Shown in pieces: positions 24,201 through 37,200 of a DNA stretch of 64,000 bases. A program made the position numbers and the translations under genes. Numbering within the stretch: the stretch's first letter is position 1; the number at the start of each line of letters is the position of its first letter. Under the pieces are notes generated by a model, which saw only the letters and a program-made list of their open reading frames with translations, had not been told where the DNA came from and made no database searches. Source of the stretch: Nageia nagi (taxonomy: Eukaryota; Pinophyta). The DNA lies in assembly GCA_050084985.1 (NCBI GenBank), contig JBITNC010000001.1, positions 134,478,001 through 134,542,000 on the forward strand. Direction: 5' to 3'.

Positions 24201-27200
24201 TCACCCTACCAATTCAATCACATTCTCCATTTTAGATCTCGAGGGGTCATAATAAACTCAATGACTACCTCATCATTGATCATGAAGTGTACATATGCAT
24301 AATTGAAAATCATAAAAGACTTTTATCATTTCATAAAAGGTAAATTATATTAACATCTACTGGAGACCAATTTATCTATGGGACGAACAGTTGTAGTAGG
24401 CCATTACATAGAATGTATGTCTTTTGCTAGGAATGGAACATGGGACATAGGTTGTAGCAACCAACATATAGATTAATAATATTCTAAGTATATTTTTAAT
24501 GAGATAAAAAATCAATTCATATTTTCTAATAAGAATATATCTTATCTAAGAAAATATGGTAATTATATATTATTCTTCCATAATGCATTCTTATATAGCA
24601 CTCATCGATTATTTATTAGAAGAAATATTAAATATCTAATCTTTGAATTTTCAAAGTAGTAAAAAAAATATAAAACTTAATATAAATTAACATCAATGAA
24701 ATTTATTTGTTTCATTACTAAATATAACCATAATTGAATCGTGATAATTAGCACACTTTGATAACTATTATAACCAAATGATTTTATTAACCAAGTTTTA
24801 TTATTACTAAATATTAAATTATTTTATGTATTTATGTCTTGGATTATATCCAATTCGTTCAAACTAAAGGTGATTTATACTTCTCACATCAATTGTTATG
24901 CACAACATAACAAGATGTAAATTAAGTACCAAACATTGATATGAAACGTGCCTTAATCTTCAAGCTAGACTAAGTTTTCAACGATACAGAAGATGGAAAA
25001 ATAACCTACTATGTGTTTCAATTGAAAAAGCATGGTGGCATTACACAATGGTCTCAACATTCATCCTTCAATAAGAAACCTATAGACTCAATCTGAACGC
25101 AAGCTCAAATAGTATTATGGCATCTCTAATAATAACGTTAAGCTCAAATAGTCTTTTAAAGACCCATATGATTTTACAATTCATTATCAGATTAGCACGA
25201 AGGCACAAGGATTATACTCAGGTTCAGATGCGACTGTAAGGCAGTAATGCGTAAGGCTGAGAAACCAGTGACAACTTGGGAAAATTTATTTGAGATTAAG
25301 CTCCTACGCCACTAATTTTCGTCCTATCATCATACCACTCATTATGCGAACATTGAAATATCTGCAAGACATACATAGATTCCAAAAATAATCGTCAGGT
25401 TTAAAGAAGATCCACAAAGTTACGTTTGGTTTGTACAACAACTATAGATTCTAAAACTTCATTCCAAACCTCGTAGAATGTGTTTACTAGTAATCAATAT
25501 AAGAGTGTGGTCTACCAGCGACGAAGAGGAGGTAAGATGTATATAAAAAAAATATCTACACTTAAAAAGAAACTTTGTTGCAGAGTGCTTGTATCACATA
25601 ATATCAAGTTTCAATACAAGCATTGATCAACAGCGAAAAGAAAATGATCAAAAATATCTAATGATATAAAGGGAGTTGGGGAGGAGTGGGAAGATTAAAC
25701 TTTCAATTTGAAAAAGGGAGGTTCCAAATTCAAAACTCTCCCCCCTCACATCATGTGGATATGTTAAGTCCAATCGATGGATGATCATGTTGGCATGGAT
25801 GAAGCCAGATGTGACCCTCGGATGACTTTGATAGAAGAGAACCCATCAGACATGAAATCTAATTTCAAAAAAATAACTTGAAAAAGTGATTTCATAAAAT
25901 AAATAAAAATCACTAATGCTTCAAACCATGTCTCCACGGATTGGTAACACAATTAAATCTTGACCATATAAACCACTCGAGACACTCGAAAAACTAAGCG
26001 AGTATTACTCTATCATCAACTATGTCAACACATGGACATTAGACTACCATTCTTGGAATAAGTACGATCATTATGTACAACATATTGGAATTGACTACAT
26101 AAAGAGTATACTAGCTATTACAACCTTGTGCAATGGGTACATCGTAGGTTAATAATTGTGCTTTCTGATTTTAAGTGTTATTTTTTTATTAAAAGACATA
26201 ACATAATCAAAATATTTAATTAATATGTATTTAATTAATAAATAAATAAGTTTCCAACAAGTTGTTCAAAAATTCAATTATTTTCTAACAGGGAAATAAA
26301 AATTAGGTACCTTGGAAGTGGTCAAGTTGAAATCTTTTTCTTGGACACCATTTTCTCTTCCCCTGACTCAATCTATTCATCCTCAACAATTTCCCCTCCT
26401 TCTCTTCATTTGTAGAAACCCTTACGGTAGGTCAACACGAGAGGTTGCTCTTCCATCAGATCCACCAGCTTTCTAGGGCCATGGAGCGACCCAGCGATAG
26501 TATAATGACTTATCTCTAAAATGCACACAACCAATAGTAGAGTCCAAGATATCTTGAAAAACAAAAAACAAAAAAGAACTAGAAAAGAAAACTATTGAAA
26601 GAATGAGGTACCTCTACTCGTAGTATTCTACTCTTCTATAGGCAATTTAGCAAGTAGATGGAAAGAGAGATGGGAGTTGAGATTAGAAATGGTAAAAGGA
26701 AAGTTAAATAGTTAATGTAGATGTACTACCCAAAAAACAACCTTGTTAGTAAAAAGAATAAAGCATGTTATAGCCAACAATAATTCTTTTATTGAATTTT
26801 GAATAGACCTCAATAATCAGTTTACAATGACAAATCTCATGTCAATTTGTGATGTATAACAGTGCCTTGTACAGTAAGGCTTTTATTTATTATAGTGAAG
26901 GGAGATATAGGCTCCCTTGGGCCTCATTTGAATGAGTGTATCGATATCTTTAAGCTTTCAATAGTATCTCCAAAACCTGCAAGAAAATATTGGTGATGAT
27001 ATTTGATTGCTTAGTAGTTCTTTGGTTTTCTTTTGCTCAAACTAGATACCATGCACCTACAAATCTTGTACATATGTAAACAAGAAATATATCAAATATA
27101 CTTGCTCACATAATTAAACATGCATGAAAGTATGGTGTAAATAAAGCATGAAAGCATGGAAAAAATGTAATGCAATTACCTAATACAAGTTTGAATGTAT

Positions 27201-27438
27201 TCTAGCAGCGTATCATTGCATAAAACTTGGATCCCTTTCTCCTTAGGAGATTGTTTAATTTATAAAATTTTGGGGTGGCCAAAGTTACCATTTTTGAGGT
27301 AAGGACTGAATAAAAAAACTCATCTAGCCTTGTCATAGAGTTTATTTGCATGAGGAGGGCATAGGATCAAGGATGAGTCACCCGAGATCCACTGGTTTGT
27401 TTCCTTGGGTGCCTAGTTTTTTCCATTAGAGTCACCAA
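21204..27438. other. Long AT-rich stretch without recognisable genes
   Basis: I read both strands and found no protein domain, RNA gene or clear terminal repeat. Sections at about 24950-26160 and 26310-26700 are less AT-rich and could be decayed low-copy DNA. The second has a short minus-strand reading with MEEQPLVLTYRKGFYK that I cannot assign. The rest resembles decayed LTR material. Confidence 0.5.
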
Positions 27439-27593
27439 CATTTAGGTTCGAATACCAATGATTGGTGTGAATCACCAATGTTTGGGTTTCAGACACTAGT
27501 GTTTGGATGACTATAGTAAACTTTTTTAATTTACTTTTAATTTTTCATTCTTCTTTCATTTATCAAAATAAGGGTCATTTTTGGGTGTTAATA
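27439..27593 (-). repeat. Possible 3' LTR of the large Tat element
   Basis: Read on the minus strand it starts TATTAACACCCAAAAATGAC, similar to the LTR start at 6643. It is followed after about 155 bp by TGGTGACTCTAATGG, similar to the motif at 7653. It is far shorter than the other Tat LTR, so it may be a deleted copy or a chance pairing of motifs. Confidence 0.35.
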
Positions 27594-27609
27594 TTTTTCC
27601 CCTTTTTTG
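27594..27609 (-). other. Polypurine tract candidate
   Basis: Minus-strand AAAAAAGGGGAAAAA lies directly upstream of the LTR-like start. Confidence 0.45.
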
Positions 27610-28399
27610 AAATACCCAACATTTTATAGGTGGAAATTATGTCAAAAAACAAAACCTATTTGAAAGGGGGTGCAATCAAGTTTTGGACTTGTGTTCCTAA
27701 CCTTGGGTCAAGATTTTGAATTAACTTATTCTCTATGAATAAGCTAAATTTGGTTGATTAGATAATGATTAAATCTACCTTTTATGCTTCTGTGTTTGAC
27801 ATGTTTTGAAAGCAATAGGGGTTGTAGTGCAAGGTGTAACTTAGGTAATTATCACTATACCATGTGCTATGTTGGCAGGATACAGATGAAGTCTTAGCTA
27901 TTAGGTGTATGCTATAGCTAGCATGTGATAAAGAAGCTACCTTATGAATACAAAGCTTTGATCATTATTCTTTTATCCTAGCAGTTGGGTTACTTGATGG
28001 TCTTGCAAAAAAGTTCATCCAATAATTTTAATCATATCCAAACCTGTCCTTATTTTCTATGTTAAAAGAAGGGTCATTTTTCGAATTCAGAGTTACTCAA
28101 GAGTTTTGGATTTTTTCAAATCCTTTAGCTTAGACCAAGTTAACAAGTGAAAAACTTTTTTCCATTTTGTTTTTGACACATTTTTAATTTTTAGGGTTAT
28201 ATATATATATGATTTTCTTCTCTTCTACTTTTTTTTGTGTGGATCACCGATGATCTTTATGGATCACTAGTGCTTGATATCAAGTCACTAGCATTCGACT
28301 ACGTAGGGGATTAAAAAAGAAAAAAATTTGATGTTACTTTCTCATTTGTTTTTGGTGCTTAGTCAGAGCTTTGTTATTCTTCTACCCCACACATTGAGT

Positions 28400-30480
28400 T
28401 TGACCCTACATTTGCTCTTCTTAACATTGATTGGAGCTAGGATGTCACCATGACGATGTTCAACACCATGCAAGAGGCCAATGAGGGAAGAGGTAGGTTT
28501 TTAAAATCCCCTTTTAAGTTCTTACTTAATGCATTAAATTTAACCATTAAAAGTAAAATATAGACCATATAAGTGATAGGAATAATTTTTTAACTAATTT
28601 AGACCATTTAGAATTTTAAATCTTTTCATTTTTTGTAGGATTTTGAATTTTTCAAAACCCTCAATTGCAATCATCAATTAGGGTTGAGGGTTTACAAAAA
28701 ACATCAACAATCAACCCCGATCACTAGCAATTCTATAAACACTAAATCCCAATTATCGATGATCAATCCTAGAATTAATTTTTTTTTAACAAACAAACTA
28801 AGTTAACTTTTTTTATACTAATAATTTATGTCCTAGAGATATTTGAGAGCCATAGGTTATACCCTAGATTTTGTTGGAGGGCCAAGATATTTTAACATTA
28901 AAGGACCACACTTTCTTGCATAGTGTGGGTTTTAGAGTGAGGCCCTATATGGGTCGTATTCATTGGGATTACCCATTGCTGGTAGCTTTGTTGGAGAGGT
29001 GGGATTCTTTGACCAATACTTTTCATCTTCTTATGAGAGAGATGACTATTACAGTGGAGGACATCCATTGTTTATACCATCTACCAATTTAGGGGTAGTG
29101 GATTCATCATGCTATGGATTGAGAGTCAGTGTGTCTTGACATCATTGTGATTTATGGAGTAGATGCAATTAATGGAGTATTGGGTGATATGTTTTTAGGT
29201 GGCTTCCCATACTTTAGGTACTGGAAGAATGATCAGTAGGGACTTCTAAGAGCCTCCTACTTGATGGGCCTCATCTAGTATTATGCACTTACAAATATGG
29301 GTAGTGGTTGATTTCCTTGGTTGTTGTTACATGTTATGGTTGATATTCTTCAGAATGGTACTATTTATGCTTGGGCTCCTACTCTCTTAGCATAGATATA
29401 TAGGGAGCTATTCTTATATACACTAAATGATAGATCATCCTTTTCAATTACAATCACTTTTTAGGCTTGGTCATATGAGCACATCCACATGGCTCACCCT
29501 CATGGACTCCCAATGCTTAGATTTGAGAAACACTTTCCATATTTGGATGGTATTTTACAATGGAGAGATGAATTTTATTCATGCTTGGATGATGGTATTC
29601 ACTATGAAGGATTCTAAGGTTGATGATGTAGGAACCATCTAGGAGTTCTTGGCATGGTGGTAGGTTTAGATGGAGGGGGATGTAGGAAAGGAGGTGGGTC
29701 ATCATGTACATTGATGAGTTGATGAGCTAGATGTAGCATTTGAGGCTAGAGAGGTAGTTGAGTATGAGCCTACATGGTAGTAGGTTGAGGAGCAAACGAT
29801 TGATGAGCCGAGAGACATAGATGGTCAGGGTGAGGAGGCCAAGGTAGGTGTAGTAGCTAGAGGGGAAAGAGGAGGTTGATATCCACCTCCATAGGTACCT
29901 AGTGTTGATGCAGTCTTAGGAAATATTTATGAGTTGAGGTATCAGGTGTCTCAGCTTAGCTCTTGCATGTACCATTATTGAGCTGAGAGAGATAGATAAC
30001 ATTGGGAGAGGGATGAGGCTCAAGCTTCTTCATAGACTAGAGGAGTTAGTACATCCATAGGGGGATAGCCATCCATTAGTATTTATTTAGGGCATTCTTC
30101 ATCAAAGGGATTACTATTCTTCTATTGTTCAAACATGGTTGACTCGAGTACCATCATATGATCCTAGTATTCTATATCTAGTCCCTCCCATTTCATATAT
30201 TCCTATAGAAATTTTAGTGTATTAGGTGGCCAATGGAGTCTAGAGGACTACTAGTACATAGGGTAGGGTTGTTAAACCTTCCACATCACACAGTCATAGT
30301 GAGATAGGTGGGGTTTCTCCATAGCATCCAATGGGAGCATATGAGATACATAGAGTGATTTGGGCTATGAGTCCTATAGGTTTAGTGGATACTACCCATC
30401 TAGGATAGGGTATAGGTGGTAGAGCTAGTAGTCCAATAGATGGTGGGGAGGGAAGCTCATAAGGTTACCCTAGTGATCAA
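28400..30480 (+). pseudogene. Plant mobile domain (PMD) gene, decayed
   Basis: A plus-strand frame from 28871 reads FLHSVGFRVRPYMGRIHWDY, PLLVALLERWDSLTNTFHLL and EMTITVEDIHCLYHLPI. These are the opening of the plant mobile domain (PF10536; the MAIN/MAIL1 family and its transposon relatives), in which a W...T-x-T-F-H-L segment precedes E-M-T-x-T-x-x-D. The same frame continues with about ten stops through YGVDAINGVLGDMFLGG, ILQNGTIYAWAP and PHGLPMLRFEKHFPYLDGIL to about 29690. An upstream stretch near 28390 (FDPTFALLNID) may be its N-terminus. From 29800 an acidic, low-complexity tail with LRYQVSQLSSCMYHY resembles the C-terminal coiled region. Transposon-borne PMD proteins are known from plant Ty3/gypsy and MULE elements. 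Here it lies opposite to the Tat pol. Confidence 0.78.
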
Positions 30481-32302
30481 ATCATGTGTTGTTTATTGTT
30501 AGGCATTGATATGCGATGGATATTTTTATTCATTTTTTGAGATCATGGAGGGTATGATCATTTCCTATGTCTAGATATGCTGGTCATAGGCTTATTTGTT
30601 GATGAACTTATTTATTTTTGGATCATGGATATTATGATTGATGGTTATTTTTCTAGATGGATGTGATGGATAGTTTATGTGATAGAAATTATATTTTTTG
30701 ACATATATACATGATGATACCTAAACTCCTATATGCATGTTCTGGTATCAATTTGATGTATATTGATGTTTTATGTTTGTATGTGTTTGCTTCTTAATAT
30801 GCAGATGTATAAATGTTTAATTTCCATATTTTGCTTAGCTTTGCTAATGTAAAGTAATATATACATAGTATTGCTATGTTTGTATAGAAAGATTTGAGTT
30901 ATAGGATAATAGAATCAGATCCATCATTTTTCATTTTCTTGGTTACTTTTATACATGGCCTAGACATAATATACTGGTATAAACATATGTAGTAACATAG
31001 ATGATATGGATGCATGGATGTAAAACATACAAGATTTATAAAACACTTATGGATGTGTAAATGTATTATGGGTATGTATGGATAATTGGTATGAATGTAA
31101 AATGCTTTAAGAATGTATGAAACTTAATAACCTAAGGTAATTATGAATGACATAATAATTTAGACATCCACCTTAATGTTTTGGCAACTTTATCAAGCTT
31201 TATAGTAATAATAATTGTGTATGATGATGTGGAATAAATGAATGAATATTAATAAATAAAGAAGTGTAATGAATAACACCTTCAATACCTAGTTTCATCA
31301 ATTGATCCTTTGCTTTGGTCTCATCTACTAAGGATGATATAAAATAATATTATAATATACTTAAGTTTATCATAGACCCATGTGTGTGTAATGATGTCAA
31401 TTTCCTTCTCTTGACATTCGCAAAGTGAATTACCCAAGATTATAAATTGTGAGGTATGATTCTTCTTATGTTTTTGTAAGGTATACTTCACTACCAAAAA
31501 GTATCCATAGCCTTGGTGAAGGTTAACCCCTTCATCCCATTACAACCTTGCTCTATTACCACTCAGGTATCCATAGCCTCGATAGAGGATAATGTAATAG
31601 CCCAAGAATTCTACCTCTTATTTATTTTCTTCTCTCTTTTTAATCTCTTTTTTTTAATCCTATCTCTTAAGTTTAAGATGAAGCAAAAAGTATTAGAACC
31701 ATACTCAAATTCATGCTCAAAAAGTATCCAATTATTGATTATTTCAAGATTTTAATATGAGAAGTGTATGAGTCTATTAGTACACTACCATGTATCATAA
31801 TTATGTCCTTTTATAATCCTAATTTTTTGAAATTTTGACATAGAATCTTTCAACTAAAACCAAACTTGAATAGAGTATTCATTACCTTCTTCTTTATTCG
31901 TAAATATAGCTATATACATAAATGAATACTATATGGATGTATGTACGACATGTGGATATATATAGCTTGATTAGTTATCTCTCTCATAATGGTTAATATC
32001 TAATGACTATGACATTCGATATGGAGGATTAAACATAATGAATAAAGTGGAATGATATGAACACAAGGATAGTGCACCTAGTATCTAAGATGCTTCAAAA
32101 GTATACATTTTGATTATATATACATAATATTTTACTATTTGTAGTTTTATATTTTTATGGATTTTTTGAATTTTTAATGTTTTTGTATTTTTTGTAATTT
32201 CTAATTGTTTTGATTTTTGTCATTTTGAGTTTTTAGTTTTTTGTAAATTTTGATTTTTTTTATTATTGGTTTCCTAATTGGGTGAGAACCTTCGACAAGT
32301 CA
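30481..32302. other. AT-rich spacer with a short duplication and T-rich tract
   Basis: Nothing coding was recognised. The phrase GTATCCATAGCCT(T/C)G recurs near 31501 and 31568, a 67-bp direct duplication. Positions 32140-32270 are a low-complexity T-rich tract. Confidence 0.55.
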
Positions 32303-34740
32303 TCATGAGTGAAAGGATGGAAATGACAATGAGTGCAAATGGTATGATCAATGACTCATTGTGTAGAATCACAAGTGACAAATATAGACAACATTAAATC
32401 CCAACACCAAATGTTTATGGATAAAACATGGGCTATGGTGATTTCATCAAAAAGATGTTCTTTAGGGTGTAAAAAATGTGGCCCATAGAATTTAAAAAAT
32501 CTAACTACCAATGGGGTAATAAGAGCATCAATCATAATCCTCCATATGTAATCAAGTCTAGATAGCATGAAGATCAGATTTTGGAGGAACTCTTCATTAG
32601 GTATATCATAGACTACACAAGTTCCCCAATAAGGTTGGTGATCAATAAAAATCTCTATCCAATGAGAGTTCCATAGGGAATCAAAGGCATGGTCAGATTT
32701 ATCCAATGTGATGGTTAAGGCTATCATGGATAAAATTTGATGTTGTATAACTTTGAGTAAAAGATTGAATTGATCTTTCTCTAATTTTGGGGTTTAGATG
32801 GGGTCTTCTAAAGTATCACTAGGAAATGTAAAGGGTGACCATGAGATACAAAGGGATGACAGTTCCCATGGAGTAGGGGCATTATAATGTGAAGACCCCT
32901 CCAACTGATTGGTGGGAAGACTAACGCAATGCATATGACTCATGATGCTTGATGTATGTAAAGTACAATCAACCATCTGCAATATCATATGTAGATTTTT
33001 TAGAACTTGTATAAAGTTTTTAAAGATAAAACATATACACACACATATATATATTCATGTAAAAAGACTTTTCTTATTATTTTTTTGAATATTTTAAATA
33101 TTTTTATAATTTTTATTCAAATATCTACTTGATGATTATTTTATGATTTTATTTTTATTAGGATGAAAAATTCTTTACAACTCCCAAGTGGCGATGACCA
33201 CCTTATTTTTTATGAATAACCCAACATTTATGATCCAAGAAGTAAAAGTATAGAGGTTGTACTATAAAATGGGTAGGTCCTAGTCCTAGAATGGATGGTT
33301 GATAATGGAAAAGATACAAAAAAAGAGGTAAGATTGAGGGATGATGATTAGAATTTTTAATGATCCATTTTGGGATGGTCGATGATATTAAGGCCTGATC
33401 ATATTTAGGAAGCAGAAGATGAGATGGAATTCTTAACTACTATGAAGAGTCAAGAGGAAGTAGTGACATGAGGGGAATCACACTCTTTATGAGATATTGG
33501 ACATAGTCACTTTTTACAAGTTTAGGCATGATCTCATTTCTCCTTTGGTTAAGGCATTCAATAGTTCTTTCAAACCTTGGTTTTAAATTGGTAGGATTAT
33601 TTACACAACAATTTTTACTAAATAATGAACTGTAATCATATATAATTTCATTGTGTGATTTCAAATGGGTATTATACTCAAGTACCAAATCATTGATAAC
33701 CTTAATTATGGAGACTGATCTCCCATAACACTAAAGGGTCATATGATCAACACAATTTAACATGATCCTAGGTTTCTTGTAAGACCAATGTAATTGAAAT
33801 AGATGGATCCAATTTTTTAAGGATTAAGCTTCCATCCATATTTTCTTTGCTTCTAATTTTATGGTTTCCTTAAGGTTATTAATTTTTAAATTTCATGCAT
33901 TAGTTCCTCACTACTTGTAATAATTAATGTTTATAATGTCTTGAATTTCTTTTGGTAATGCGAAGAAATGAGCTATCTCAATGTAAGGACACTTTTCCAA
34001 CATTTGCATGTAGCAATCTTCTAGGTATCTATTAACAAAATCATTATTTATGGGATTAAATTGTAATTGTGTTTTTTCATTAGCTTTTGGTCTTATTGGC
34101 ATTAAATTTCTTATTTGGTTGTTGTGTAGAGGAGGATTGAGGAATCTTGACCTGATTCAAGAAAATCATTGATCAATTTGTTGCATACATCTAATTGATT
34201 TTTGAGGCTTATGGATAAATACCATATAAAAATCATAAACCATTTTATGATGATAGACACAAGTTTCTTTTCATTTGATCTACCCATGTGAATAGAAAAT
34301 CCTCATTTAGCTAGGTATTAATTATTCTATTTTGGATCCAATTGTTAAAGAAGCAATCAACTATGATCCTAGGGGCTGATGTGGGCCAATATCAACATAA
34401 CAAGTTTATCATGCAAACTTGGGTGAAGTAATGTACATAAATTAGGTAATACATTACTTTATCTATGTAGATATCCAATTTATTTCCTCAAATACTTATC
34501 TCCCACCCTTGATATCTTTTCAAAAAGAGGTTTAAAGGCTAGGATTCCTTGTAGATCAACAGGTAGACAAAGAAAATTTCTATTTCTAGGAGAAGTATAT
34601 TGGGATAACTCTATTATAGCCCTATATACCAAGTATCTAGGTTTTTTATACCAAGATATTTGTTGAATGTCTCTTTGGTTAGTAATTAGATGCATGCTTT
34701 TGCTCTTTTTTTATGCCATTTTTTGTTTCAAATACATTAA
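32303..34740 (-). pseudogene. Unrecognised extra coding region downstream of Tat integrase
   Basis: Several minus-strand open stretches follow one another between the integrase end and the T-rich tract: 34695-34480 (71 codons), 34102-33911 (63), 33688-33440 (82), and 33042-32356, which is about 229 codons in one frame with a single stop near 32793. The last contains HWIEIFIDHQPYWGTCVVYD and VVRFFKFYGPHFLHPKE. The density of open frame is higher than in the flanking spacer, suggesting a former gene of perhaps 700 residues. I do not recognise a domain, transmembrane pattern or signal peptide. Tat elements often carry additional frames beside gag-pol, and this is in the place where env-like frames occur. 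Function unknown. Confidence 0.45.
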
Positions 34741-34859
34741 ATGTGTATAAGTTTAAGGAAAGCATTTTTGTTGATTTAAACTAAAAGAATATTCAAAATA
34801 TGTACATTCATAATCAAAAAGCTTATTAACTATATAAAATACAAATATGCATGATGTTT

Positions 34860-36010
34860 ATAGGTTCACGTTCTTCATTACCTTCCATATCAACTAATTG
34901 ATAAGCTCTAGATTTGAACTTTCTTTTAATTATATAGGGTCCTAACTAGTTAGGAGCAAACTTGTCTTGCAGTTGTCATTCCATTCAAGAAGTTTGTTGG
35001 TTTTCTTTTAGAACTAAATCCCCTATATTAAATTCATGAATTTTGACTCTTTTATCAAAAGCTCATTTAATACAATTTTTGATAAGTATGCAGATGTTCT
35101 AAAGAATTAACTCTTCTTTCATCTAGAAGTAGCAATTGATATAATCTCATTTGATGAGCTACTTTATTTGTGATATAGTCTTGTAAGGCAATTTGTAGAG
35201 AAGAGATTATTATTTCTAAGGTTAGTGCTACTTATCCCACATACACTAAGGAAAATGGGGTTGACCCAAAAGGAGTTCGAATATTGGTTCAATAAGCCCA
35301 TAATGCATGTTGAATCCTTTCATGCCAATCTAAATGGGAATCATTAATAGTTTTTAATAAAATACTCCAAATGATTTTATTTGTTGCTTTATCTTGGCCA
35401 TTCCCTTGGGGATAGTAAGGTGTTAAGAAGCTTAATTGGATTTGGTATCCTATACATAAAGCTTAGACTTCTTTATTTTTGAAATTTTTCCCATTATCAG
35501 TGATAATTTGAGCAGAAATTCCAAAATGACATGTGATGTGGTATTGTATAAATTCTACTATCTTCTACCCTTTTATTGAAATCATAGGGATGGCTTCTAC
35601 CCATTTCATAAAATAGTCCATAGTAGTTATTATAAATGTATGATATCTTGAGGAAATAGGGGATATTTGACCTATTAAATCTAACACCCATCTTGAGAAT
35701 GGCCATAATGATTACATAGGTAGTAATGTATGTGAAGGTTGATTAAATAAATTAGCATGTTGTTGAAATTCAACACACCTTTTAACATATTCCATACATT
35801 CATGTTCCATAGTAGGATTGTCATATCCCATATGTATTAATCATTTTGTAATTATGGAACCACTAAAATATCCTTCGCAAATTATATCATGTGCACATGA
35901 AATGGTGATTTGTGAATCAGCCCATTCTAAACATCTGAGTAATATCCCATCAAAACTCCTATGATATAGGACATATCCTATCATGCAAAAGTGAAAATAT
36001 TTTATATTAA
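34860..36010 (-). pseudogene. Tat integrase, decayed
   Basis: Minus-strand reading gives the catalytic core: FSRWVLDLIGQISPISSRY (first Asp), DYFMKWVEAIPM, HFGISAQIITDNGKNFKNKE (second Asp), and YYPQGNGQDKATNKII, where the third position Glu reads Lys. It is followed by HERIQHALWAY and NIRTPFGSTPFSLVY, then EIIISSLQIALQDYI. One 69-codon open stretch at 35706-35497 is an out-of-frame shadow of this core. The C-terminal part to about 34860 is hard to read. It follows the second RNase H in the usual Tat order. Confidence 0.82.
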
Positions 36011-36610
36011 ATGCTTTTTAAAATGATTTTGTTAAATCTTTAGGCAATACACCATCTCTTAGGAATTCAAATAATTATATATGCCACAATTTTTTGTCTT
36101 CCATTATGATGTCTAGGACTACATGTTCAACTTCATTTTATTCTATTAAGGATTGAGTGATTTGAACAATATCAATAGGGATCATTTTTTGATTGGGGTT
36201 CATGGGCATTAGAGATATAATAGAAGCCATAGCATCAACAAATCTATTAGTTGATTATGGTGCTACTTCTAAATCATACTTTTTGAAAGATGATAGTAGA
36301 TTATTTACCAATTTCTTATATTTTTGTAGCAAAGGTTCTTTACATTGAAAAATTTCTTTGACTTGGTTTACGATCAATAGCAAGTCACTGATAAATTTAA
36401 CCTTTCTTAACTTTAATTTTATAGTGGTCTTTATAGCTAAGATTAAAGCTTCATACTCAACATTGTTTTTTGTACATAGAAAGTTAATCTTAAAAGAATA
36501 GGGTGTGGGAACTCCTTGGGGTGTAACGAACACAACACCCACACCTCTGCTTTGTTCACATATTGATCCATCCAAAAAGATTACCATATCCCAATATTCT
36601 TTGAATTCTA
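36011..36610 (-). pseudogene. Tat archaeal-type second RNase H
   Basis: An open stretch of 110 codons (36587-36255) reads MVIFLDGSICEQSRGVGVVF, VTPQGVPTPYSFKINFLCTK and NNVEYEALILAIKTTIKLKL. This is the archaeal-type RNase H of Tat elements, with the DGS motif and the Asn-x-x-Glu-Tyr-Glu-Ala motif intact. The third motif reads FISDLLLIVNQVKE. It is one of the better-preserved domains in the window. It lies between the RT-linked RNase H and integrase, the standard Tat placement. Confidence 0.85.
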
Positions 36611-37200
36611 TGAAAATTTCTATTCATCTAATTGGAATACATGTTCATCTGGTAATTCTATGATGAGTGGATTATCATTGGGTAATGGTGCTTCAATGAG
36701 ATAGTCAGCTATGACTTGTCTTTCAATTGATTTTTAACTTATGAAGAGTAAGTTGAACTTAGTTAAATGCATGATCCATTTAGATGTTCTCACATTTTGA
36801 TAAGTTTTATTCATCATATATTTCAAAGGATCTACTTTGGCGATTACATACATGGTATGGTTTAGTATGTAATGTCTTAATTTTTTAGTTGCAAATACTA
36901 CCATTAAACACAAGTTTTCTAAATATATGTATTTAATCTCATAACCAGCCAAAGTTTGACTAAGATAATATATTACTTGTTCTTTACTATTTTCATTCTT
37001 ATGCGCAAGCATAGTTCCTAAGGCTATTTCTATGGTGGATATATATAACAAGAATGGTTCTTTGGGATTAGGTGGTACTAAAATAGGTGGTGAAAGAAGA
37101 TAGCATTTTATTTCATCAAACTCTTCTTATTTTTCATTGCCCTAGTGAAATGTAATCTCCTTCTTCAAGATTTTGTGAAAAGGTTTACATTTTCTAAAAA
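36611..37200 (-). pseudogene. Tat RT-linked RNase H, decayed
   Basis: The open stretch 37051-36734 (105 codons) contains ALGTMLAHKNENSKEQVIYY, LSQTLAGYEIKYIYLENLCL and ATKKLRHYILNHTMYVI. It ends with TSKWIMHLTKFNLLF. These are the conserved landmarks of the Ty3/gypsy RNase H (L-x-Q, E-x-x-Y-x-x-x-E-K-x-x-L, K-L-x-H-Y-x-x). It directly follows the RT and precedes the second RNase H. Confidence 0.85.

Noticed and set aside
35497-35706. Minus-strand 69-codon frame as a separate gene
   Set aside because: It overlaps the Tat integrase core in another frame.
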